Source of the DNA: JADZEM01 sp046328125
GTDB taxonomy: Bacteria; Chloroflexota; UBA6077; JACCZL01
Reading direction: 5' to 3'
Assembly: GCA_046328125.1 (NCBI GenBank)
Contig: JAXLXF010000004.1
Location: 284,868 to 348,867, forward strand
Length of the DNA stretch: 64,000 nt
In this document: positions 33,881 to 42,047 of the stretch, one piece after another
Numbering within the stretch: the stretch's first letter is position 1
Layout: the number at the start of each line of letters is the position of its first letter
Notes under the pieces: generated by a model
Databases searched by the model: none
Seen by the model: only the letters and a program-made list of their open reading frames with translations
What the model was told of the DNA's origin: nothing
Made by a program: the position numbers and the translations under genes

Positions 33881-35759
33881 CAGCCGGTTTCAGGGCGACT
33901 TCGAGCGCTCGACCGACTACCTGGGCGAGCCGTGGACCCGCCGCGAGCGCGAGGTCTACTTCGGCGGCGACGAGTTTCCGACGTACTTCATGAACGACGT
34001 TCAGCGATACAACTTCTACGGCGCCGAGGTCGAGAAGCGCCGCAACATCCCGTTTTCGGTGCGCTGGGAGGGCACGCTCTACGCGCCGGCGGACGGCGCC
34101 TATCAACTCTGGCTGACGGCCTCCGGGCCGGGGGTGCTCCGCCTGGACGGCAAGCAGATCGCCGCCGTGGACGCCGAGGGGCGCGAGACCGCCGCCGCCA
34201 CCGTCCAGCTCACGCAGGGCTCACACCCGATCCGGATCACCTACGCGCGCCGCCCGCCGCGCTCGCCCGACCTCAAAGTCGAGTGGGATCTCGGTGGGCA
34301 GCGGCAGGCGCTCGCGGTGCCGTACCTCTTCCCGAGCGAAGTCTCGCCAGCACAGTGGTCCCGCGACCGTACACTGCTGACCGTCTCGTGGGTGCTGGAC
34401 GCCCTGTACCTGATAGCCGTTGGCGCCGGACTGTTCGCGCAGGTGGCGCTGGCGGTGGCGCGAAGCTGGCGGGATTCGTCGGCGCGCTGGCCGCTGGTCG
34501 AGCGGGCGCTGCTGGGCAGCTGGATGGCCGCCATCTTCCTCCGTGCCTCCGTCCCGAGGCTGGACCGGGTAGACAAGCTGACCCTGCTCGGCGGCGGCCA
34601 GGATTGGCTGACGCACGAAACGTTCGCCCGAGACATCCTGATCGGCGGGCCGCTGATGACGCTCGGGAAGCCGCTCGGCGAGGGGCGCACCTTCTACGCG
34701 CAGCCGTTCTACCCGTACGCGCTGGCCGCCATGCACGCCCTGACCGGCGAAGACCAGTTCGGCGTGGTGGCGTTGCAGCTGTTTGGGTCTGCCGTGGCCG
34801 TGGTGCTCACCTACTTCCTGGCGCGACGCCTGTTCGGCGTGCGCGCGGCGCTGGCGACGTTCGCGCTGCTGGTTCCGCTCTGGGCCTGGCACCTGAAGTG
34901 GGTCTCCGAGCGCCTGATCTCGGAGGCGATCTATTTCGTGATCCTGCCGGCGTTGCTCCTGGTGCTCGTGCGCTGCCTGGACGAGCGCCGCCGCACGGAC
35001 TTCGCGCTGGCGGGCCTCCTGCTTGGGCTCGCCATCGTGACACGCGGCCCGACGCTGCTTTACGTGCCGCTCGTTGGGATGCTGCTCTGGTGGGGGCTGC
35101 GTCGGGCCGGCCTCGAACGGGTCACGGTCGTCAGGCAGCTGGCGCTGTTGGCCCTGGTGACCTCGCTCGTCGTCGGGCTCGTGCCGCTCCGGAACGCCCT
35201 CGTGGCCGGGCAGCCGGCCCTGCTGGCATCGAGCGGCGGCGTCAACCTCCAGAAGCTCCACCGTCCGACCAACGGCGTCAGATTGTCGCTGGCGCAGGAC
35301 CGCTGGTTCGCGCCGTACATCCAGGACGCCCCGACCCGCGAGACGGTCGAGTTTATGCTGCAAGATCCGGTCGGGTGGCTTCAGGCGAGCGTGTTGCTGG
35401 CCGAGTACACCCTCGGATACGGCGCGGCGGTCGAGGAGAGTCAGATCACGGTCTGGCCTGAGCTGATCCTCTTCAACCTGCTCTACCTTGCCGCGTTGCT
35501 CTTCCTGGCGCGGGCGCGCTCGCCGCGATCCGGACTGCTCCACGCCTTCGTCCTGGTCCACTTCGCGACGATGGTCGTCTTCGTGCCGTACGACTACGAC
35601 AATCGCCTCGTGCTCCCGATGTACCTCCCGATCGTCGTGTTTGGCGGCTACGCGATCTCGGAGGCGCTGGGCCGGCTCTTCGAGCGCGTGCGCGGAGGCA
35701 TCCCGAAACGAGAGATGCGGCCCGCCACCAGCATCGCCCCGACCCGGAGCGACGGGTGA
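33816..35759 (+). CDS. Membrane glycosyltransferase B, main part
   Basis: 647 residues from a TTG; the frame is open back to 33705. It starts with the end of a transmembrane helix, then a PA14-like domain (F-M-N-D-V-Q-R-Y-N-F-Y, G-A-Y-Q-L-W-L-T-A-S-G-P), then the catalytic membrane region with G-G-G-Q-D-W-L-T-H-E-T-F-A-R-D-I-L and Q-P-F-Y-P-Y-A-L-A-A-M-H. It is clearly paralogous to proteins A and C. Together with the upstream fragment it forms one gene of about 755 codons. Likely transfers sugars from polyprenyl-phosphate donors outside the membrane; the acceptor is unknown. Confidence 0.8.
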   Translation: MAKGVVGWLALPAGLPGWYYDNSRFQGDFERSTDYLGEPWTRREREVYFGGDEFPTYFMNDVQRYNFYGAEVEKRRNIPFSVRWEGTLYAPADGAYQLWLTASGPGVLRLDGKQIAAVDAEGRETAAATVQLTQGSHPIRITYARRPPRSPDLKVEWDLGGQRQALAVPYLFPSEVSPAQWSRDRTLLTVSWVLDALYLIAVGAGLFAQVALAVARSWRDSSARWPLVERALLGSWMAAIFLRASVPRLDRVDKLTLLGGGQDWLTHETFARDILIGGPLMTLGKPLGEGRTFYAQPFYPYALAAMHALTGEDQFGVVALQLFGSAVAVVLTYFLARRLFGVRAALATFALLVPLWAWHLKWVSERLISEAIYFVILPALLLVLVRCLDERRRTDFALAGLLLGLAIVTRGPTLLYVPLVGMLLWWGLRRAGLERVTVVRQLALLALVTSLVVGLVPLRNALVAGQPALLASSGGVNLQKLHRPTNGVRLSLAQDRWFAPYIQDAPTRETVEFMLQDPVGWLQASVLLAEYTLGYGAAVEESQITVWPELILFNLLYLAALLFLARARSPRSGLLHAFVLVHFATMVVFVPYDYDNRLVLPMYLPIVVFGGYAISEALGRLFERVRGGIPKREMRPATSIAPTRSDG

Positions 35760-35796
35760 GCCGAGCGATCGATGAATCAAGTATGGTCGCACGCTG

Positions 35797-37665
35797 ATGG
35801 TGACTGACGTCCTCAAACGCGCGTTCGCGCCCGCCATCGCCGCGCCGCCGGCCGGGCTGGCGTCAGAGCGCGCGGCGCTGGCGACACGCCTCGACGTGCT
35901 GGTGCGAGCGCTCGCCGTGCTGTCCGGCGTCGGCTTCTTCGCCGTCACGACCTGGCTGGCGTTCGCGCGCCACGACGCCTTCCTGACCGGTCGGTTCGAC
36001 CTGGAGATCTACACCCAGGTGGTCTGGAACATCGCGCATGGCTACCCGTTCCAGACGACGCTGCTCAAGTCGAATCTGAGCCACCTTGCCGAGCACGTCG
36101 CGCTGGTACTGGTCCCCATCGCCGCCCTCTACCGCCTTCTGCCCGATCCGAAGCTACTGATCGCGCTCCAGCAGGCAACTGTCGCACTGCTGGGCTGGCC
36201 GCTGTTCGTCGTGGCGCGGCGGGCGCTCGGGTCGGGGTGGCAGGCGCTGGTGGTGCTGATCTGCTTCTACCTGACGCCCGCGCTAGCTGGCGTGGCGCTG
36301 GACGATTTCCACGCCGTGCCCATGGCGTCGCTGCCGCTGGCGGCAGGGATGGCTCTGGTGCTGCTCGGCCGGCCGCGCCTGGGGGCCGGGCTGGCGCTGC
36401 TGGCGCTGCCGCTGGAAGAGGAGACGGCGCTGGCGGTCATGGGACTCGGAGCGCTGCTGTTCCTGCGCCGCGAGCGCCTGCTCGGGCTGGGGGTGGCGGC
36501 GGTCTCGGCGGCGTACCTGCTGCTGCTGGTGCTCGTCGTCATGCCGAGCTTCCACGATCAGCGCACGCTCGGCACCGTCGAGGGCAACCGGACCTTGAAC
36601 CACTTCCAGGAGATCCGCGAGACGCCCCGCAAGGTGCTGGACCGCTTTTTCGGAGAGCGTGCCCGAGACGCGCTGATGCAGGCCGGCCTCTCGACGGGCG
36701 GTCTGGCGCTCCTCTCCCCGACGACGCTGGTGACGGCGCTGCCCTCGTTCGGCGCGCTGATGCTCCAGAACCGCGACGACACGTTCGGGCGACACTGGGT
36801 GGCGCCGCTGCTGGTGGGGCTGTGGATGGCGACGGCGCTCGGGCTGGCACGTCTGCCGAGGGGGCCGGCGCGGTACGCTGGCCTGCTGCTGCTGGTGCTT
36901 GGCACGGTGGTGGCGTACCGGCTGGCAAGCCCGCTGCCGGGCGGCAAGAAGTTCGACGACAGCCCGCTCCACCCGGACGAGCGGGCGCAGCTGCTGGCCC
37001 GTGCCGTGGAGCGCATCCCCGGCGACGGCGTGGTCGTCGCCAGCCCGAACCTCGTGGCGCACCTGGCGAACCGGCCGGAGGCGTACGTCTTCCCCATCGA
37101 CAGCCACTACGCCGAGGAGATGGGCTGGCGGAAGAAGCGTCCGGACTTCTACGCCCTGGACCTGATCGACGAGCTGACGAACCGTGCCACCAACTCGGAT
37201 CGCCTGAACCCGCTGAACGCCGACAAGCCGTATCAGGTCTGGTCGCCGGGCCACAAGGTGATCGTGCTGAGCGAGACTGCCCCGGCGCCGGCACATCCAC
37301 TCGACGTGCGCTGGGGCGACCGCGTACGCCTGAAGGGGTACGACGTGGAGCAGGTGCGGGACGGCACCCGCGTCATCCTGTACTGGGAGCGGTTCGGCGA
37401 GGCCCGGGGCCGCTATGACCGCGAGATCGACGCCGTTGACCGCGACAGCCTGCCGGTGCTGTACCAGGAGGACATGGCGCTCTCGGCGGTCTACGGTCTG
37501 AACAAGTGGCGTCTCGGTCAGACCGTCATGGACGAGGTGCTGTTGCCGCCGGCGAATGGCCCGGTCAGGATGCGCCTCAAGTGGGTGGGCGAGGACAAGC
37601 GGACGCCGTTCAAGCTCCCGGACGGCTCGGATGCGTACGACTTGACGATCGACACGGGGCGCTAG
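35797..37665 (+). CDS. DUF2079 membrane protein
   Basis: 622 residues with about 10-12 transmembrane helices in the first 390. The hallmark R-F-D-L-E-I-Y-T-Q-V-V-W-N-I near residue 67 and L-D-D-F-H-A-V-P near residue 170 place it in DUF2079, a GT-C-like family related to membrane glycosyltransferases. A soluble C-terminal region (about 390-622) contains V-V-A-S-P-N-L-V-A-H-L-A and Y-V-F-P-I-D-S. It is embedded between glycosyltransferases B and C on the same strand, supporting a role in surface glycan assembly. Confidence 0.85.
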   Translation: MVTDVLKRAFAPAIAAPPAGLASERAALATRLDVLVRALAVLSGVGFFAVTTWLAFARHDAFLTGRFDLEIYTQVVWNIAHGYPFQTTLLKSNLSHLAEHVALVLVPIAALYRLLPDPKLLIALQQATVALLGWPLFVVARRALGSGWQALVVLICFYLTPALAGVALDDFHAVPMASLPLAAGMALVLLGRPRLGAGLALLALPLEEETALAVMGLGALLFLRRERLLGLGVAAVSAAYLLLLVLVVMPSFHDQRTLGTVEGNRTLNHFQEIRETPRKVLDRFFGERARDALMQAGLSTGGLALLSPTTLVTALPSFGALMLQNRDDTFGRHWVAPLLVGLWMATALGLARLPRGPARYAGLLLLVLGTVVAYRLASPLPGGKKFDDSPLHPDERAQLLARAVERIPGDGVVVASPNLVAHLANRPEAYVFPIDSHYAEEMGWRKKRPDFYALDLIDELTNRATNSDRLNPLNADKPYQVWSPGHKVIVLSETAPAPAHPLDVRWGDRVRLKGYDVEQVRDGTRVILYWERFGEARGRYDREIDAVDRDSLPVLYQEDMALSAVYGLNKWRLGQTVMDEVLLPPANGPVRMRLKWVGEDKRTPFKLPDGSDAYDLTIDTGR

Positions 37666-37666
37666 G

Positions 37667-39937
37667 GTGCTGGCGCGAGCCCTTCCCGTCCTGGCGCTGG
37701 CGTATCTGCTGGCGCCTGGGCACCCGCTCTCGCTGCTGCGCGGCGTCCCACTGGACTGGCTGGGCCTGGCCGCGGTGGGGGTGCTGGGGTGTCTGGTGTT
37801 CGGGTTGTCAAAGGGAAGCCCCACCCCCCAGCCCCCTCCCCATTGCGATGGAGAGGGGGAGACACAGGCGGTGCGTGGCGGTGCGGAGCGAGGGGGTGCA
37901 GCAGGGGCGGGCGCAATGCATTGCGCCCCTACAGAGCCATCGTTGGTAGGGGCGCAATGCATTGCGCCCGCATTCATTGCGTCCACCGCAGCCAGGGTTT
38001 CTCTCCTTGCGACCATCCTCCCCCTTCTACTGGCCCTCAAGGTCGCGCTGTGGGCCGTCGCGCCCACCTACGGGCTGGCTGCCACCTACTATCCGCGCGC
38101 TCGGATCGGCGGCACGCCGGAGCAGTCCACGGAGTTTCGGTCAGCTCCGTATACGCGGATCGAGCGAAGCCCAGGCCAGCCGGGGTTCGCGCTCCACTTC
38201 TTCAACGACGTCGAGCGCTTCAACTACTACGAGCCGCCCGATCCGTCACGGTATTCGCTGCCGTTCGCGGTCCGCTACGAGGGGTATACCTACCTCGATC
38301 CAGCCACCGGGCCATCCACGCTGGAGCTGACGGCGCAGGGCGTTGCCGTCCTGGCGCTTGACGGTGTGCCGTTTCTGACGGTCGGCCGGAGGGACGCCGA
38401 GCAGACCGAGCGTGCGCCGTTCCAGCCCGCGTCCCCGTCCACGCCGGTGCAGTTGGACTATCTATACCAGGGCAGCGGCACGCCGTCGCTACGGGCGGAC
38501 GCGGGCGTGCTGACCGTCGAGCCGGTGAGTGCGGACGCTCTGGCCCGAGATCGTGTGCTCGGCTGGTTGGCAACCGTGCTCGATCTCCTGGTGCTGGCCG
38601 GACTGGTTGGCGCGGGCGGGGTCGCGGTCTGGCGGCGACTAAGACTCGTCCTGGGGCTGCCGGCGCGACGTTGGCAGCTGCTGGAGCGCCCGCTGCTCGC
38701 CAGTCTGTTGCTCGTCGTCCTGGCGTACGCGCTCGTCACCAGCCGTGGACTTGCCGGCCGTGCGGTCATCCTGGAGGGCGGACAGGACTGGCTCACCTAC
38801 GAGTCGTACAGCCGCGACATCCTGCTCAACGGCCCGCTGATGACGCTCGGGGAGCCGCTCGGGAAAGGGAAGCCGTACTTCTTCCAGCCGTTCTACCCGT
38901 ACTACCTCGCGGCGATGCACTGGCTGACCGGCGAAGGTCTCTGGGGGCCAGTCGCGCTCCAACTGCTCGGGGTCGGGGTGGCCGGGGTGCTGGTCTACTA
39001 TCTGGGGAAGCGACTGTTCGGGATGCGGGCCGGGCTGCTGGCGCTGACGCTCTACCTCGTGCTCGGGCTGAGCCAGCTCGACTGGATCGCCCGCAAGCTG
39101 CTCTCCGAGAACCTGTACTTCATCCTGCTGCCGGCCGCGATGCTACTGCTGGTGCGGGCCATCGACGAGCGCAGGCTGGTGGACGTGGTGTGGGCCGGGC
39201 TCCTGTTTGGCATCGCGGCGATCACCCGTGCTCCGACCTTGCTGGTTGTCCCCGGTGCGGCGCTGATCCTGGCGCTTGCCTGGCGTCGAGCCAGCGATCC
39301 GTGGCGACGCGCCCTGACCGCGTTCGTGCTGCTCGGGTTGTGTACGGCCAGTGTCGCGGCCCTGGTCCCGCTCCGCAACTACGTCGTCTCGGGCCGGCCA
39401 GCCCTGGTCGCCACCAACGGCGGCTCGACGCTGCTGCTGGCCCACCAGCCGACCGACAGGGTGCGCCTGAGTGGCATCGACCGTGATCCCCTCTACAACG
39501 CCCTCAAGCTGGACCGCCCGACCCGCGAGGTGGTCGAGTTCGCGCGGCAGGACCCGGCCGGCTACCTCTGGACGCTCGTGCCGCTCGGGCTGTACGCGGT
39601 CGGCATCTCGAACGGCATCGAGGGAAGCGGCCTCGTCGCGCCGGATGTGCTGACGATCACCGCGCTCTACGTCCTGGCCGTGATCCTCGTCCCCGCCACC
39701 CGGGCGCTACGGACATGGCCGCTCCACCTGTTCGTTCTGATCCACCTGGCGATCATGATGACATTCCTGCCGTACGTCTACGGCTACCGCCAGGTCCTCC
39801 CGATGCAGCTGCTGATGCTACCCTTCGACGGCGCGCTGCTGGCCCGGCTTTTCGTCTCCCTGGCCGGCCGACGCGGGGAGCGGCAGCGTCACGATGGGAC
39901 CGGCCAGCCACTGTTGGAGCAGCGCACCACCGGCTAG
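37667..39937 (+). CDS. Membrane glycosyltransferase C (intact paralogue, with in-frame repeats)
   Basis: 756 residues from a GTG one base after the previous stop. Order: two transmembrane helices, a repeat-encoded insert (about residues 46-105), a third helix, a PA14-like extracytoplasmic domain (F-F-N-D-V-E-R-F-N-Y-Y), then the GT39/ArnT-like catalytic region with G-G-Q-D-W-L-T-Y-E-S-Y-S-R-D-I-L and L-S-E-N-L-Y-F-I-L-L. The insert P-Q-P-P-P-H-C-D-G-E-G-E comes from a family A palindrome and G-A-M-H-C-A-P-T through C-I-A-P from a family B element, without frame loss. The 3' end overlaps the convergent VanZ-like gene by 120 bp. Confidence 0.88.
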   Translation: MLARALPVLALAYLLAPGHPLSLLRGVPLDWLGLAAVGVLGCLVFGLSKGSPTPQPPPHCDGEGETQAVRGGAERGGAAGAGAMHCAPTEPSLVGAQCIAPAFIASTAARVSLLATILPLLLALKVALWAVAPTYGLAATYYPRARIGGTPEQSTEFRSAPYTRIERSPGQPGFALHFFNDVERFNYYEPPDPSRYSLPFAVRYEGYTYLDPATGPSTLELTAQGVAVLALDGVPFLTVGRRDAEQTERAPFQPASPSTPVQLDYLYQGSGTPSLRADAGVLTVEPVSADALARDRVLGWLATVLDLLVLAGLVGAGGVAVWRRLRLVLGLPARRWQLLERPLLASLLLVVLAYALVTSRGLAGRAVILEGGQDWLTYESYSRDILLNGPLMTLGEPLGKGKPYFFQPFYPYYLAAMHWLTGEGLWGPVALQLLGVGVAGVLVYYLGKRLFGMRAGLLALTLYLVLGLSQLDWIARKLLSENLYFILLPAAMLLLVRAIDERRLVDVVWAGLLFGIAAITRAPTLLVVPGAALILALAWRRASDPWRRALTAFVLLGLCTASVAALVPLRNYVVSGRPALVATNGGSTLLLAHQPTDRVRLSGIDRDPLYNALKLDRPTREVVEFARQDPAGYLWTLVPLGLYAVGISNGIEGSGLVAPDVLTITALYVLAVILVPATRALRTWPLHLFVLIHLAIMMTFLPYVYGYRQVLPMQLLMLPFDGALLARLFVSLAGRRGERQRHDGTGQPLLEQRTTG
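37832..37859. repeat. Family A hairpin inside glycosyltransferase C
   Basis: The same 28-nt sequence as 33668-33695 (arms CCCCCTCCCCAT and ATGGAGAGGGGG, loop TGCG), translated as part of the protein. Confidence 0.85.
37909..37969. repeat. Family B composite palindromic element, copy 2
   Basis: Two identical perfect palindromes GGGCGCAATGCATTGCGCCC (37909-37928 and 37950-37969) separated by a 21-nt spacer with CTAC and GTAG ends. It is translated in frame within glycosyltransferase C. Confidence 0.9.
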
Positions 39938-40258
39938 CGCGACGGTGTCGAGCACGGCGTCCGAGGCCAGCGCGGTCCGCCCGTAGACGAACGACTGGCG
40001 CGTCTCGTCCAGCGAGGCCAGCGCGGCGCCCGTCAGCACGGCCACCGCCAACGCCAGCCGCCGACGCAGGCTGAGGCCAGCGGCCGGCGCGGTCAGGGCA
40101 TCGGTGACGAGCCAGCCAAGCACGGAGTACACGAAGACGTGCCCGCCCTTGTTCACGAGCAGGTCGCGGAGATGCTGCCCGGTCTCCGGTGTCGAGGTCA
40201 GCGACGACGTGAAGAGGATCGCGGCGTACCACAGTCCGAGCGCCAGCCAGCGCCACAT
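39818..40258 (-). CDS. VanZ-like membrane protein 1
   Basis: 146 residues with four predicted membrane segments. The VanZ-type motif D-E-T-R-Q-S-F-V-Y-G-R and the conserved D-A-V-L-D-T near the end are visible. VanZ confers low-level teicoplanin resistance in enterococci by an unclear mechanism; most homologues have unknown roles and many neighbour envelope genes. The Pro/Gly/Gln-rich tail overlaps the 3' end of glycosyltransferase C on the other strand by 120 bp. Last gene of the leftward glycan operon. Confidence 0.8.
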   Translation of the reverse strand: MWRWLALGLWYAAILFTSSLTSTPETGQHLRDLLVNKGGHVFVYSVLGWLVTDALTAPAAGLSLRRRLALAVAVLTGAALASLDETRQSFVYGRTALASDAVLDTVALAGGALLQQWLAGPIVTLPLPASAGQGDEKPGQQRAVEG

Positions 40259-40353
40259 GAGCTATTCCACAGCCTCGCCTGCCAGGACGGCTGGCGGCCT
40301 GGCGCGATGGGGCGCCAGGTCATGTGGCGCGAGGTTGTCGGGCGCGATGTCGT

Positions 40354-40413
40354 GGGGCGCGCTGGCGTGGGGCGCGCTGGCGTGGGGCGCGCTGGCGTCG
40401 GGCGCGCTGGCGT
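40354..40413. repeat. 15-bp tandem array between the VanZ genes
   Basis: Four units of GGGGCGCGCTGGCGT (the last begins CGGG) at 40354-40413, running directly into a family B palindrome. Confidence 0.85.
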
Positions 40414-40414
40414 C

Positions 40415-40493
40415 GGGCGCGATAAATCGCGCCCCTACCAGTGGGCGATGCCTTGTACGGGCGCGATTCATCGCGCCCCGATTCATCGCGCCC
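40415..40493. repeat. Family B composite palindromic element, copy 3
   Basis: GGGCGCGATAAATCGCGCCC (40415-40434), a 24-nt spacer starting CTAC, and GGGCGCGATTCATCGCGCCC (40459-40478), followed by an extra half-palindrome to 40493. It is the only intergenic copy seen. Confidence 0.85.
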
Positions 40494-40499
40494 ACTTCC

Positions 40500-41069
40500 T
40501 CATCCCGCGCACGTGGCTCCCCCGCTTCCGCTTGCCGGGACGCTTCCGCTTGCCGGGACGCTTCCGCTTGCCGGGACAACAGTAGAGGGGGTTGGGGGGT
40601 GACGGCTCGTTCCTCCGTACCGTCTCCACCCAAGCACCGCCAGCATTGCGAGCAGCGCGGCGGTCGTGTCCAGGAGCACGTCGGTCAGGCGCGGCTCGCG
40701 GGTCGGGACGAACGACTGCCGGAGCTCATCCAGGCCGCCGAACACGGCTGCCAGCACCACAGTCACCACCATCGCCATTCTGAGCGGCAGCTCCGATCCG
40801 CCGCCCCTGCCGGCCAGCGCTCGCAGCGTCAGCAGCGCCAGCACGGCGTACTCGAAGACGTGGGTCAGCTTGGCCGCCGTGAACGTCGTCTTGATTGTCT
40901 CGCCGGTCTGGGGGTTCGTTCGCACGGGCAGATCAGACCGCCCTGAGAGCGACAGGATCAGCGCCATCCAGACCAGGACCGGCAGCCAGTGCCAGATCAA
41001 TCGACCAACGCGTCTCCCCCTCTCCATCACAATGGGGAGGGGGCCGGGGGGTGGGGCTACTTCGGCCAC
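40500..41069 (-). CDS. VanZ-like membrane protein 2
   Basis: 189 residues from the GTG at 41069, adjacent to the previous stop. An internal ATG at 41027 is an alternative, and both lie in or beside a family A palindrome. Four membrane segments and the motif D-E-L-R-Q-S-F-V-P-T-R-E-P-R match VanZ1. The N-terminus (P-P-P-G-P-L-P-I-V-M-E-R-G-R-R) is repeat-encoded, and the C-terminus ends in three copies of V-P-A-S-G-S from an 18-bp tandem array, so both tails are repeat-derived. Same operon as the epimerase. Confidence 0.78.
   Translation of the reverse strand: MAEVAPPPGPLPIVMERGRRVGRLIWHWLPVLVWMALILSLSGRSDLPVRTNPQTGETIKTTFTAAKLTHVFEYAVLALLTLRALAGRGGGSELPLRMAMVVTVVLAAVFGGLDELRQSFVPTREPRLTDVLLDTTAALLAMLAVLGWRRYGGTSRHPPTPSTVVPASGSVPASGSVPASGSGGATCAG
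40523..40576. repeat. 18-bp tandem array, three units
   Basis: Unit CGCTTCCGCTTGCCGGGA repeated exactly three times (40523-40576). On the minus strand it encodes (V-P-A-S-G-S)3 in the tail of VanZ-like protein 2. Confidence 0.9.
41016..41043. repeat. Family A hairpin at the start of VanZ-like gene 2
   Basis: CCCCCTCTCCAT (41016-41027) pairs with ATGGGGAGGGGG (41032-41043) with one mismatch. The minus-strand ATG at 41027 lies in its arm. Confidence 0.8.
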
Positions 41070-42047
41070 CTAGCTGACCGACGCCGTGTTGGACGGGTGA
41101 ACCGCGATGATCCGCCGCAGCGACTCGTCCAGCGGCGTGTCCGGCGCGTAGCCGATGGTCGCCCGCAGCTTCGAGACGTCCGGCACGCGCCGGCGCATGT
41201 CCTCGAAGCCGCCGCTGTACGCCTGCTCGTACGGCACGTAGACGATCTCGGAGCTGGAGCCGGCCAGCTCGACCACGCGGCTGGCGAGGTCGGCAATGGT
41301 GATCTCGGACTGCCGCCCGACGTTGTAGACGTCGCCCCAGGCACTGTCGGTCTCGGTGAGCGCGATCACCGACTTGACCACGTCCCCGACGTAGGTGAAG
41401 CAGCGGGACTGCAGCCCATCGCCGAACACGGTGATCGGCTCGTTCTGGAGCGCCTGCCCGATGAAGCGCGGCACCACCATGCCGTACTGGCCGGTCTGGC
41501 GCGGCCCGATGGTGTTGAAGAACCGGACCGCGATGGTCGGCAGCTGGCGCTCCTGCCAGTACGCTGCCGCCAGCGCCTCGTCGGCGGCCTTGGCGGTGGC
41601 GTAGAACCAGCGGCTGCGCTGGCTGTTCCCGAGGACGCGGTCGTCGTCTTCCTTGAGCGGGCCAGAGTCGTTCTTGCCATACACCTCGGACGTGGAAGCG
41701 ATCAGGACGGGCCGGCGGTGGCGGTCGGCAGCGGTCAGCACCACGTCGGTGCCGCGCAGGTTGGTCTGGAGCGACTCCAGCGGGCGCTCCAGGATCCACT
41801 TGACCCCGAGTGCCGCCGCCAGGTGGAACACCAGATCGGCGTCGCGGATCGCCTCGTCCATCACCGGCTCGTTCAGGACCGAGTCGATGGTCACCTTGAG
41901 CTTCGGGTTGCCTTCGAGGTGCGCCAGGTTCGCGCGGTTGCTGGTGGTCAGCAGGTCGACGACATGGACGTCGTCGCCGCGCGCCAGGAGCGATTCGACG
42001 AGGTGCGAGCCGATGAAGCCCGCTCCGCCAGTGACGAGCACCTTCAT
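41070..42047 (-). CDS. NAD-dependent sugar-nucleotide epimerase/dehydratase
   Basis: 325 residues from the ATG at 42047, which overlaps the upstream stop as ATGA. It is an extended SDR with G-G-A-G-F-I-G-S-H, catalytic S-T-S-E-V-Y-G and Y-A-T-A-K (Tyr and Lys present), plus G-D-G-L-Q-S-R-C-F-T-Y-V. The pattern resembles UDP-glucose 4-epimerase or UDP-glucuronate decarboxylase-type enzymes. Within the glycan operon it probably prepares a nucleotide sugar for the GT4 enzyme or the phosphotransferase upstream. Exact substrate not determined. Confidence 0.88.
   Translation of the reverse strand: MKVLVTGGAGFIGSHLVESLLARGDDVHVVDLLTTSNRANLAHLEGNPKLKVTIDSVLNEPVMDEAIRDADLVFHLAAALGVKWILERPLESLQTNLRGTDVVLTAADRHRRPVLIASTSEVYGKNDSGPLKEDDDRVLGNSQRSRWFYATAKAADEALAAAYWQERQLPTIAVRFFNTIGPRQTGQYGMVVPRFIGQALQNEPITVFGDGLQSRCFTYVGDVVKSVIALTETDSAWGDVYNVGRQSEITIADLASRVVELAGSSSEIVYVPYEQAYSGGFEDMRRRVPDVSKLRATIGYAPDTPLDESLRRIIAVHPSNTASVS

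Noticed and set aside
39818..41069. VanZ-like pair interpreted as a glycopeptide-resistance locus
   Set aside because: No VanA/VanH/VanX/VanR/VanS homologues; VanZ-like proteins are common near envelope glycan genes.
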